Positions 52,641 to 63,251 of a DNA stretch of 64,000 bases are shown piece after piece. Numbering within the stretch: position 1 is the first letter of the stretch; every line of letters starts with the position of its first letter. The notes below the pieces were generated by a model. That model was not told where the DNA came from. It saw nothing but the letters and a program-made list of their open reading frames with translations, and did not search any database. The position numbers were made by a program, and so were the translations under genes. Source of the DNA: Bisporella sp. PMI_857 (taxonomy: Eukaryota; Ascomycota; Leotiomycetes; Helotiales; Helotiaceae); the NCBI GenBank assembly GCA_021307315.1, contig JAJSPD010000085.1, positions 62,001 to 126,000 on the forward strand, given 5' to 3'.

Positions 52641-54377
52641 TCAGCTAATCCCAATCTCCTCCAGCAGGGTCTCATCCTCCAACAGCTGTGGTACGCCTTC
52701 GCTTATAATCGGTATTTGGACTGGACCAACAAATGAGTTCCTCTCACCGCCCCTGTGCATGTTCATCAGAAAGCTGGCACCTTCTAATGCCACAATCTGA
52801 TCACCATCTTGAGACTGCTCAGTGCAAGTTCCCATAAACCCCTTCTTCGTAATGAATAATTTTTGACCAACAAGACGGCCGATAATTCTAATATGTTGCT
52901 GGAGCACTTTCTTGTCGTCCGTCGCATCAAGGAATATATTCATCCGGACCTTGTCGTACACCTTGAGCTCAATCAAAGGGCTTTTGTATGACCGAAAGAG
53001 GCTCTGACGCACGTCCTCCTCCAACTCTGGGGTCATTTTATTTTACCATGAAGCGTCAAGCGCTTCCACTGCGCAACCGCTCCCAGGAACCTCTGCGGAC
53101 ATCGCTTCGAACCAGTCGGCGAATGCAGGTTTGCTCCGAAAGTCTGGATCGAGAACTTGGGCAACCCTAGCAAGAACCTGCTTGATAGGGATATGCCTTT
53201 TCAGGGCTTTGATAGCTACTTCGATCCAATGTCGAATAGTGACGATGTCCATTACCGCATCGAATGACGAGAAGTATGTAGCCGCTCTGGTCTTGATTCC
53301 CCCCAGCTCATAATCGAGCTTTCCGGAGATGGGCCAGTCAACATGATGAATCGTGTCCAGGATCCGTCCGCGAACATTCAAAGTCTGGTCGTTGGTTGAG
53401 AAACCAATTCTCTGCGAGATGGCCGGAAAGCTGGCTGATAGTGTGATAATACTCACATTCGACCAATCCACAACCCAAGATGGCATGCCCGCTGACAATT
53501 GGTGCCATCTCGAAACGCAACACCTCCAAGCTTTTCGTCTGCTCGATAACTGCTTTTGTTCCTTCAAGAAAGACGTCTTGGATGCTTTCCGCATAGTCCA
53601 CGACAGCATCTCCAAACAATCCAGGCAGAACTGATCGTAGCGCATAGATCTTATCTCTTAGATCCGGAAGCGTCCTTTGTTTGCGCAAAGAGCAAAGCCG
53701 CCAGGAGATGGGCTAGACTCCTGTCTCCCGTTTCATATCTCGTCCTGGCTGACATTAAGAAGTGGGTGCCCACCATCATGTGATCTGTGTCTTCACCAGT
53801 CCGCCCGGCACCTTCCGCAAGGGTGAAGTAGTGCATTCTCTTATCACCAACATGCAAAAGTACAAGTTTTGCCAGGGCGATCTCTTGGAGAGTCCACATT
53901 CTTTGCCAATATGGTCTATTGCCCGTATTCACAATGGCTTGCCTCAAATCTAAGCGGTCATCAATTTCCGGCTCTCAATGTACGTATTGTTAATCTGCCC
54001 CTCACCGTTGTTGATTGAGTCCTTTTGAGTTCCCCACAGTGCTAAAAGAGCCCGTATGGCGTCACCAGAGTCATCAGTTTCATGACCCAGCCAAACACGG
54101 ACGGCAAATGCCCCCATGTAGATGCCACCCATCATAGAAACTTGCGAGTTCCTCTCCTGTAAGTCGGCCTGGTTAATAGAAATCGCATCGATCCAAATGT
54201 TGTCAACACCATCATGCTTCCGTATCGCTCCAGGCGCTTCTGCGTAGTTTTTCGTCACGAGCAGCTCTCTATGCCCCTCGTCTGGCTGATTTTGCACAAT
54301 AAGCACTCGATCAGGTACTTGTCCATCCCAGGAGTATGATTGTGGGTTCACTCTAATACGGGGCACCACCACGTTCC
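52641..54377 (-). pseudogene. HET-domain relic (minus strand), several frameshifts
   Basis: From the right end: QSYSWDGQVPDRVLIVQNQP, DNIWIDAISINQADLQERNSQV and RVWLGHETDDS (54350-54070) are HET motifs. A frameshift near 53955 leads to IVNTGNRPYWQRMWTLQEIALA (53930-53865). PDLRDKIYALRSVLPG (53670-53620) is the linker found after HET domains. Another frameshift near 53500 gives GMPSWVVDWSNVSI. The C-terminal piece to 52641 has QKLFITKKGFMGTC and GDQIVALEGASF. No ATG precedes the first motif; its 5' end runs into a candidate LTR at 54378. It is non-functional as it stands. Confidence 0.72.
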
Positions 54378-54538
54378 TGACGTGAGTGCTTATTGTATTC
54401 TTGAGTGAGTGATTGATTGAGTGTTAAGTTCTAACTACGGTGAAACTACGAGTTATATAACCCCGTTCCGGGTCACGTGAACGACATCCTTCGTTCAAGT
54501 GCATGACCACATGACCTCTCTAGTTAATTGTACTAACA
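54378..54538 (-). mobile_element. Candidate LTR at the 5' end of the HET relic
   Basis: On the minus strand TGTTAGTACAATTAAC to GCACTCACGTCA, with a strong TATA-like 'ggggttatataactcg' and CT-rich leader. TG...CA ends and promoter-like content suggest an LTR, but no second copy or target duplication was seen. It could instead be the native promoter of the HET gene. Confidence 0.45.
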
Positions 54539-55505
54539 ATGATAAAGCATCGTAGCTAGGCTTGCCATCCAGTGGAACGTTGACTAGACGACAGGATAAT
54601 GGAGCCTCGGGATCTTCAGTGCTTTCAGGATCGGATGGCCGTATAATCTCCAATAGCCGAATCTAACGAGAACCTGGAAGACCTTTGTACTGATATTTTT
54701 GCGATGTGGTGTTTTGTGGTGATGAATTAAAAGTCGACGCCGTTCGGGCCAATAAGGGTTGTCGCGATTGAGGGGTTATCAAAGGGCATCTGCCGCAGTA
54801 TCTGATCGCTCAAAACCGGGGGCTATTTATGCCTAAACAGGCGGTTCGTGATAAACATGAGCTTGTGGTGATTATCGAAGGAGTCTGCGTCTCGAGATTG
54901 TTTGAGATGAAAAGGAGACACGCAGCTCAACTGAGGATCATACGGAGTTGAACAGGTTGTGGCGCAATCGTGCACCGCCTCATCGCGCAAATTCATGCAA
55001 GCCACGGGGATCGGTACTTTTGAGTCAAAGCGACTAACTAGTTTTAGTTAGTATGACGCGGCCCGCACGTCCTTACAGTAGAGAGTGCTAGCCTACGGCT
55101 CGCACGACGCCTTCGAACTTCAGGGGGAAAGGGTCTAGAGGTTTAGTAACGTCCGTCCATACGTGCCGAAAATTCCTGTGTACCGAAATAACTTTATTGA
55201 TGGGGGGTCTTAACTCCCCACCACTTAAATATATAAAGTTATAAATCGGTTTGCTAATTTTCTTTAGCTATTCCTCTACAAGGGCTTGACTTGCAGTAAA
55301 AAAATACTGCAGTTTGGGCTTTGCTGTGGAGTGGCACAATTCATGCAGTGTCGGTGCATCGGTTATAGTTACTTAATACCGCTAATGTTGCGTTGTACAC
55401 GTGAATTCAATAGAACATAACAGAGAGTGTATTGTAGCTCGTAGAGCTGTAGGTCAATACAGGTAAAGTGGTTGAATTGAATTCTAAGTACAAAGGAAAC
55501 TGTAG
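54539..55505. other. No gene recognised
   Basis: Mixed sequence without a convincing frame, repeat end or RNA gene. Confidence 0.4.
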
Positions 55506-55648
55506 TGTCAGGAATTGGCTTACGTAATAGGCCAAGAAACTAGAAATCTCTTACATGTCTACAACGTAGATACAGATCATACAATATAAGCACACAACAA
55601 CCCTTATTCTATCGACGTGATACCACTATTAAGATTATATTTCTGACA
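55506..55648 (-). mobile_element. Solo LTR, family B, imperfect TSD
   Basis: TGTCAGGAATTGGC to TATATTTCTGACA, in inverse orientation to the 50961 copy and closely similar to it. The flanks TGTAG and TGTTG differ at one base. Confidence 0.78.
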
Positions 55649-56437
55649 TGTTGGAACCCATGTAACTAGTCACGTGAAGAGGTGTGGGTCCCTTTCGGGA
55701 CCTACAACCTCTTCGCGACACGTAGCCTAATACAAGAACAATCGACACACATCTTACACCTGACGCCAACGAGCATACTAAGTGAAATCACTAGTCTGCC
55801 TGGCGACCCGTGAGATGCAGTCGACCGACAGAAACCTATCGCGTAATATAAAGCTTCTCTTATTTTGGCCTTTTTTGAAAGCTAGAATAGTTTGTTAACT
55901 CGACCTTCAGCTTGAAACATTTCAAATGATTATTGGTGCGATATTTTGTATGATAGGGTGGTGGTGGTGTGGTGGTGTGGTGGTTGCGGGGCAAAATTAA
56001 CCACTTAGTGGTGGTTTACGTTACATACTATGTCAGTGCAGCAAGACCCTGACTCTGGGGGTCAGCGTATTGTTACTCCACTAATGCGGAAGACTTTTCT
56101 CGCACAAGTTACTAGAGATCTGTATGCTACACACACAAGATATAGAGGAAGCCTGAACTGCCTCTCCAATATTCCTCCTGATTGTTACTGTGTATTTTCA
56201 TGTTCTATCACAGCAGCCATAGGCTTCTGAAGTGAATCCATAGGGCTTGGCTGGCTTTGTGCACACGCTTGCGACGATGAACGACGATGCTACTATTCCC
56301 CCGAGGCTGCTGACCGACAGCCTTCAATCCAACATCCTCTCCCAACTCGAAAACAACTTCGCATTTATGTCGACTCGGCGACGCAATATTCACGGACAAT
56401 CCTCTTTCCTTTCGGCGCCTCAAATCCAGGCACAATA
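55649..56437. other. Upstream region of the HET-NACHT-WD40 gene
   Basis: Begins with LTR-like sequence (TGTTGGAACCC... with a long imperfect hairpin at 55676-55712). A GGTGT-type microsatellite lies at about 55958-55996. Short frames at 56030 and 56247 resemble nothing known. The NLR promoter must lie here; no TATA box is certain. Confidence 0.4.
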
Positions 56438-59400
56438 ATGCGTTTTTTAGAACTCAAAAACGACGAGTTTGCCCTTACCGATGATATCATCAATAACATC
56501 CCCCACTATGTTATACTGTCGCACACATGGGGAGCGGATACAGAGGAGGTCACTTTCAGAGACCTGAAAGATGGCACGGGCAAGGACAAGACTGGTTATA
56601 GAAAGATCCGATTCTGCGGAGAACAAGCTAAGCATGATGGCTTACAATACTTTTGGATAGACACATGTTGTATCGACAAGTCAAATAACACCGAGCTTGC
56701 AGAGGCTATCAACTCTATGTTTCGCTGGTATCGCAATGCGGCTAAATGCTATGTTTATCTGTCAGATGTTCCAAGAGATGCACCTAACACTGACGACGCG
56801 TTCTGCCAGCTGCCCTGGGAATCGGCATTTCGTAAAAGCAGATGGTTCACTCGGGGCTGGACACTTCAAGAGCTTATTGCCCCAAAATCAGTTGAATTCT
56901 TCTCCAGATACTGGGACCAACTGGGTAACAAAACCTCCTTGAGGACTATTATCCACGAGATAACAGGAATTCCGGACAAAGCACTTCAAGGAGTTCCGCT
57001 TTCTGATTTCACTGTCACCGAGCGAATGTCATGGGCAGAGCAACGTGAGACTACTCGCGAAGAAGACCAGGCATATTCGCTACTCGGCATTTTCGGTGTC
57101 TGTATGCCACTGCTTTATAGCGAAGGGAAAAAGCATGCGTTCAAACGACTTCGAGAAGTGATTAATGTAAATTCAAGCGGTAAGTAGACTATTCCGTTTA
57201 AGGTTGCCCCCCCCCCCCCCCCCCCCATTTTATAAATGCTGGTGCCAATCGGCAAGCCAGAGCTCGATTTAGAAGTACTTCGACGCTTGCCGTATGCAGT
57301 CGATGCACCTTTCAATTCGTATACAAAGCAAGATCAATCTATTTGTCTCCCGAATACGCGAGTTGGCCTTCTTAACGAAATATACAAATGGGTTGATAGC
57401 GAGGATAAGCGGTGTATTTTTTGGCTTAATGGCTTAGCTGGCACGGGGAAATCAACAATTGCTCGGACTGTCGCCCGCAAATACTTTGAACAAAATCGCC
57501 TAGGCGCCAGCTTTTTTTTTCAAAAAGCGGAGGAGATGTTAGCTATGCTAATAAATTCTTCACAAGTATTGCTGTGCAGCTTGCGCATAACGCGCTATCG
57601 TTTCGACGATACATTTCGGAAGCTGCTAAAGAGCAGATTGATATTGTAAATTATTCTTTTCATGATCAGTGGCACCAACTCGTTCTCCGTCCATTGTCGA
57701 AGTTAAACAAGCGCTTATCTCCGTTTTCTTATTTGCTTATTGTTGATGCTCTTGATGAGTGTAATAACGAAGACCATATTCGCACAATTTTACAGCTTTT
57801 AGCTGAAGTTCAGTTGTTGACAACAGTAAGACTTCGAGTCTTTTTAACAAGCAGACCTAACATTTCAATTCGACGCGGCATATGCGACATCCCACAAGCT
57901 GAACACCAGGACTTTGTGCTCCACAGCATACGGCCGACGATTGTTAACCATGATATTTATCTCTTCTTAAAATACAATCTAGGAATTATCGGGCAAGAGT
58001 GGACTTTTGGAGCTAACTGGCCCGGCGAGGAAGTTCTTAAACAGCTGGTTCTATACGCTTGTGGGCTTTTTATTTGGGCAGCAACAGCATGTCGTTTTAT
58101 TCGTGAAGGAAAGCAATTCGCACACAAAAGACTAAATACACTTCTCAAGGGCAGTAGCAGCATTATTACCGCACCAGAGAAGTCTCTCAACGAGATTTAT
58201 CTTGCCGTCCTCAAGCACTCAATCTCCTCAGAGTATTTAGACGATGAGAAAAAAGAAGTGCGTAATATATTAAAACATACACTTGGAAGCATAGTAGTAT
58301 TGCTTTTACCTCTTTCTATCTCTTCGTTATGCAGGCTATTACACTTTCCAAAGAAAGATGTCGACCGGACATTTGAGGACCTTTATGCGATCTTTGATAT
58401 TCCAGAAGACCCGACTCGCCCGTTTCGCCTCCACCACCCTTCATTTCGCGACTTTCTTCTTAACAAAGATCGATGTGGAGAATTTTGGGTGGATAGAAAG
58501 AAGGCACACCAGAATTTAGCTGCTAAGTGTATACAGCTAATGTCTCAGACACTCAAGAAGGATGTTTGCGAATTATTTGCTCCTGGTTATCAGGCAGCCC
58601 AAGTTGAGAGCAGTCGTATTCAGAAATGCCTTCCGCCTGAAGTTCAATACGCATGCCTTTACTGGGTTCAGCATCTGCAAAAAAGTGGCTCTCGGGCTTA
58701 CGACGGCGGAAAAGCCCACCGATTTCTGCAGTCTCATCTACTACACTGGCTTGAGGCGCTTGGGTGGATGGGCAAAACCTCAGAAGGGATTCAAGCAATA
58801 ATATCCTTAGAGGCTTACATTCCGGTAAGCCATCAATCCATTATTTATAAGAGTCTAACTTGTCCTTAGGCTACTGAAAGCCCTAATTTGCACGCATTTA
58901 TCCATGATGCAAAGCGATTTGCCTTATACAGCCGATTAGCCATTGAACAGGCGCCCCTTCAATTATATTGTTCAGCACTTGTCTTCTCCCCAGAAAAGAG
59001 CATTGTTCGAAAGACGTTTGAAAATTATATTCCCTCTTGGATCCAAAGAAAGCCTAGAGTGCAAGCGCATTGGAGTGCGGCGCTGCAGACGCTTGAAGGC
59101 CATTTTTCCTACGTTACCTCTGTGGCTTTCTCTCCTGACGGCAAGCAGGTCGTTTCTGGATCATGGGATAAGACGGTGCGGCTTTGGGACGCTGCTACAG
59201 GAGCGGCACTGCAAATGCTCGAAGGTCATCGTTCTTCCGTTAACTCTGTAGCTTTCTCTCCTGACGGCAAGCAAGTCGTCTCTGGATCTGGCGATAAAAA
59301 AGTGCGGCTTTGGGACGCCGCTACAGGAGCGACGCTGCAAACACTCGAAGGCCATTCTTCCTCTGTTTACTCTGTGGCTTTTTTTTCTGACGGCAAGCAG

Positions 59401-60597
59401 GTCGTCTCCGGATCATGGGATAGAACGGTGCAGCTTTGGGACGCTTCTACAGGAGCGGCACTGCAAACGCTCAAGGGCCATTCTTCCTTTGTTAACTCTG
59501 TGGCTTTCTCTTCTGACGGCAAGCAGGTTGTCTCTGGGTCTGGCGATAAAACGGTGCAGCTTTGGGACGCTTCTACAGGAGCGGCGCTGCGGACGCACAA
59601 AGGCCATTCTTCCTACGTTACCTCTGTGGCCTTCTCTCCTGACGGCAAGCAGGTCGTCTCCGGATCATGGGATAAGACGGTGCGGCTTTGGGATGCTTCT
59701 ACAGGAGCGGCACTGCAGACGCTTGAAGGCCATTCTTCTTCCGTTAACTGTGTAGCTTTCTCTTCTGACGGCAAGCAGGTCGTCTCCGGATCTAGTGATG
59801 AGACGGTACGGCTTTGGGACACTGCTACAGGGGCGGCACTGCAAACGCTTGAAGGCCACTCTTCCTCTGTTACATCTGTAGCCTTCTCTCCTGACGACAA
59901 GCAAGTCGTCTCTGGATCATGGGATAGAACGGTGCGGCTTTGGGACGCTTCTACAGGAGCAGGGCTGCAGACGCTTGAGGGCTATTTTTCCTACGTTTAC
60001 TCTGTGGCCTTTTCCCCTGATGGCAAGAAGGTCGTTTCTGGATCTAGCGATAAAACAGTGCGGCTTTGGGATACTGTTACAGGAGCGGCGCTGCGGACGC
60101 TTGAAGGCCATTCTTCTTCCGTTAACTCTGTAGCCTTTTCTTTTGACGGCAAGCAAGTCGTCTCTGGATCTAGCGACAAAACGGTGCGGCTTTGGGACGC
60201 TGCTACAGGAGCGGCACTGCAGACGCTCGAAGGCCATTCTTCTTCCGTTAACTGTGTAGCTTTCTCTTCTGACGGCAAGAAGGTTGTCTCTGAATCATGG
60301 GATAAAACGGTGCGGCTTTGGGATGCCTCTACAGGAGCGACGCTGCAGCTTGAAAGCCATTCTTCCTTTGTTAATCCTGTGGACTCTGTGGCCTTTTCCC
60401 CTAATAGCACTCTATCTACTTTGCATGTATCTGATTATTGGGTAGTAGAACATAAAGCGGATATTCTCTGGCTACCTCCCGATTACCGATCTATTTGTGA
60501 AGCTATTTGGGATCAAACTATTGTTCTAGGACATTCATCAGGGAAACTTTCATTTCTTCAGTTCAGACAAGGGCCAAAGCTTATAGTACGTAGCTAG
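56438..60597 (+). CDS. NLR: HET-NACHT-WD40 (HNWD-like) with one -1 frameshift at a T9 run
   Basis: Exon 1 is 56438-57179, exon 2 57261-58824, exon 3 58870-60597. Introns are 57180-57260 (contains a C20 run) and 58825-58869 (45 nt, with CTAAC). The start ATG 56438 gives MRFLELKNDEFALT, usual for this class. HET domain: YVILSHTWG, YFWIDTCCID, FTRGWTLQELIAP. NACHT: Walker A WLNGLAGTGKSTIA, Walker B SYLLIVDALDEC. Exon 3 has ten full 42-residue WD40 units (TLEGH...SVAFSPDGKQVVSGS) and a partial eleventh. The frame breaks at T9 (57512-57520): T10 would restore ASFFFSKSGGDVSYANKFF, and the exon sum (4034 nt) is one short of a multiple of three. Same architecture as the Podospora het-d/het-e/het-r incompatibility genes. 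Either a fresh null allele or an assembly error. Confidence 0.85.
57207..57226 (+). repeat. C20 homopolymer in intron 1 of the HNWD gene
   Basis: Twenty uninterrupted C bases between the donor (57180) and acceptor (57260). Similar runs occur in the Tc1 and MULE ends. Length should be treated as uncertain in any assembly. Confidence 0.8.
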
Positions 60598-60959
60598 TTA
60601 GTATATAGTAAACTTTGTATTACAGTCTTTATATCATATCTCTTTCCCTTTTTATCACTATTTCATAGAGGATTCAAGAGGAGCGCGTGGCTTAGTAGTT
60701 GATAATTGCCACTTAGTTTCTAGAAATCTTCTAGATTGCTGTATATACAGTATGGCAAGATGATCGCGAGTTATAAGTTGTACGGTGGGTACTAAAGTCA
60801 GGAGCCCGATAATACTATAATAACAGTTGAGTAACTGATTTCGAGTAGCTATCAGTACTGTACCATAAGACGTTAGCGCCGATTTAGTATTCGCTCGCTA
60901 TCGGTCAAAAGCCGCCTACAGTTTAGTCGGCAAATAATTACATAATTGAAATTACGTCG
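60598..60959. other. 3' flank of the HNWD gene, no feature seen
   Basis: AT-rich, no frame or repeat end recognised. The polyadenylation region of the NLR must lie at the left end. Confidence 0.4.
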
Positions 60960-61140
60960 TAACAAGGCCTCGCTTACACTGGCCCCTGGCCAGTCTCCTG
61001 TATATAAAGCGCTGCTTTCCTTCCCTTCTTCTATTTGTAGCTTGTTCTCTTTGTCATAATAATTGATAGCCGTTCATACCTTTGAGTCCTTCTCCCTGAG
61101 ATCTACGGATCGGGATCCCTGACCGCCTTGAGTTGTTACA
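60960..61140 (+). mobile_element. LTR fragment, family A, 5' truncated
   Basis: 'aaggcctcgcttacactggcc' to 'gccttgagttgttaca' matches family A in the same orientation as 14738, lacking about the first 30-50 bases. It is opposite in orientation to the full copy 270 bp further on. Confidence 0.7.
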
Positions 61141-61846
61141 ATAACGGTGCTCCGGGATATGTGATAATTTGAACTCAACATTATACACTGTTTCGTTCCC
61201 GATCCTAGTGCGTTTCTACGGAAGCTGGAGGACTTCGAGAGGTTCGTGGAGCATAGAGGTGCTCGTCATCGGCCGAGGTCGAAGGACGTCCGCGATTAGC
61301 CCGGGACTACGCGTCATCAATCTCGAGGCTTGCGGCGTATGGCGATGCTCGTCACTGATTGGAGTTACTGGGTGTCTAGGATGGACAGAAGGCTCTTCGA
61401 TTTCCTCGAACGGGTGTAGCAACTCAAGGCGAACAGGGATCTCGATCCGTAGATCTCAGGACGAGGGGCTCAAAGGTGTGAACGACTATCAATTGTTATA
61501 ACAAAGAGAACAAGCTACAGTCAGAAGAAAGGAAGGAGAGCAGCGTATTATATACAGGAGACTGGCCAGGGGCCAGTGTAAGCGAGGCCTTGTGGTGTCA
61601 GGGGCCGAACCCCAAGGGGCTCTAAGCGAGGTAAGGCCGTGACAACGGGGAGCCTTGGTCATCGACTCGTCGAAAGCATTGGCCCTTTACAAACCCCATC
61701 AGACGCTGTGCATATTCTAGTTCGATGATGAGAATGTTGAGGATGTTGTCGACCTTACAAGGTACGCGTCCTCTGAGAAAAGAAAAATATGGGTTGTTAG
61801 ACGATTTCTTGAGAATTATCACGTGTACATAAATTATGCATAGTAT
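61141..61846 (+). pseudogene. Unidentified gene fragment interrupted by family-A LTR
   Basis: Outside the LTR (61415-61644) a plus-strand frame reads FLRKLEDFERFVEHRGARH, a stop, then LVTDWSYWVSRMDRRLFDFLE before the LTR, and ALVIDSSKALALYKPHQTL, a stop, and FDDENVEDVVDLTRYASSEK after it. It looks like a decayed real protein, but I do not recognise it. Confidence 0.4.
61415..61644 (-). mobile_element. Solo LTR, family A, TSD ACGGG
   Basis: TGTAGCAACTCAAGGCG to AAGGCCGTGACA with exact ACGGG duplications (61410-61414 and 61645-61649). This is the best-preserved copy of the family. Confidence 0.88.
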
Positions 61847-63251
61847 TTATTTGATTGTCTGCTGCCCTTTCCTCCATATCTGTCTCTCCCAAGCAGGCAA
61901 TGCCCATTTAGTCACGTACTCCGACTCCATCAACTGCTCCGCCGTAAGCCACTCAGCCGGTTCAAACGCCATCAGCCTCTAGGCAGGTCCTCCAAGGCCT
62001 GAAGTTCACCACTGGCAACATCCCACTAGCAAGCCTTGGGCGTCTCACCGCACCCCATATCCCATAAGCGCTGGCGAAGCCGGTGGAAGATGGGCGTACT
62101 TTTTCGCCGGAAGTCTGTGACCCATTCACCATCGGGCTCGAAGAACTCCCCGCGGTTTGTCCGGGAACTCCACCACCTTGCAGGCAGCGGGCCGAGGGTA
62201 TTGACTATCTCGCCTATAACGTCGTCTAGGTCCCAGGCGAAAGTCTCGAATAGCGGTCATTCACCTAGCACTTCGTAAAGGTTCACACCGAGAGTCCACA
62301 CGTCAGCCGCAGGCGTGACTGGTTCTTGGAAGAAGCCTTCTGGAGGTGCATAGAGTGCTGGGGTGTGGAGTGTTGGGGATGGTGTCTAAGTTGGGATGAA
62401 AGACGCCCCATAGTCAGAGGTTGTAACTTCCGGGTCAGACACTTCATTAGCAGATAAGCTTGGGATCATCGGATAGATCGCGTGAGGGGCTGCATGGGGT
62501 TCGGGTGCATTTCCATCAACTCGTCGAATGCGAGCCTCATATGGTTTGCCGTAGTGGTTGTATAACTCCTCGGTGGTCAGTGAATCGAAACTTGGAATAC
62601 GCAGGAAAAAATTGCGTACGTGTAATTCTTCAAGCATTTCATTAACTTTCGCGCTGAGTTGGGGTTTTGAGGCTAGTTATCTCCACGACAGATCCCGTTT
62701 GCGTGCAGGTATAATAACCCCATTATAAGCTGGGCAGCAGCAGACCAAGCAGCGTCTACTGGGAACATGAAATTCGCACTATCCTCCTTGGACTTCGATA
62801 TACTACAACCGTACAGCACCCCGACAAGGCAAAGCTGTTGCCCATTTGGACCTTTAAACTTGAACTCGTCCAAAATGGTTTGGATAAATTGCTTACTAGG
62901 ATGACCCGAGTTTCCGTTTTGAAGAAGACGAAGGATGTTGGCTTCGTTGCTATTCCCCGATAAGCTTGCCACTAATATTTTAAGTGACACATACCGCTGA
63001 AGCTGCTGGTCGCGGGCAAGGCAAATCGTCGAATAGCCACCGAAGCCAAGTTTGTGGACGATTCTATAATGATAATGGCCGTCGCGAAATGTGTCCACAA
63101 TCGATGTTGGGTGGAATCCGCTAGGAACATATTCCTCGAGGTTTTCCACATCAGCTTCAGGGTGGTATAACTCCTCTACCAGAGGTGATGTGCTAGGATC
63201 AATCATAATGTGCAGCCGTCGATGCGAATCAGCCAAACAGTTCAATTTCAA
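61847..63251 (-). pseudogene. SRPK-like protein kinase relic
   Basis: The first part (63251-62673) has EEYVPSGFHP, the Gly loop VHKLGFGGYSTICLARD, the Lys strand YVSLKILVAS, and GLLYLHANGICRGD, where the catalytic HGD is RGD. It then meets a stop. The frame resumes at about 62610 (LHVRNFFLRIPSFDSLTTEE), and then TSDYGASF (DFG region altered). After a stop come TPSPTLHTPALYAPPEGFF, ADVWTLGVNLYEVLGE, a stop, ETFAWDLDD, GEIVNTLGPLPARWW and a final KWALPAWERQ to TAA 61847. The gap in the catalytic loop probably was an intron whose GT donor is now AT (inference). The arrangement matches fungal SRPK-type kinases; the changes make it inactive. Confidence 0.82.

Noticed and set aside
56247..56438. 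Small open frame just upstream of the HNWD start as an upstream exon
   Set aside because: The HET domain starts at residue 1 in this class and no splice pair links the two frames in phase; a uORF role cannot be judged.
59160..60410. Minus-strand open frames across the WD40 array
   Set aside because: Antisense shadows of the repetitive WD40 exon, low complexity, no start context or domain.
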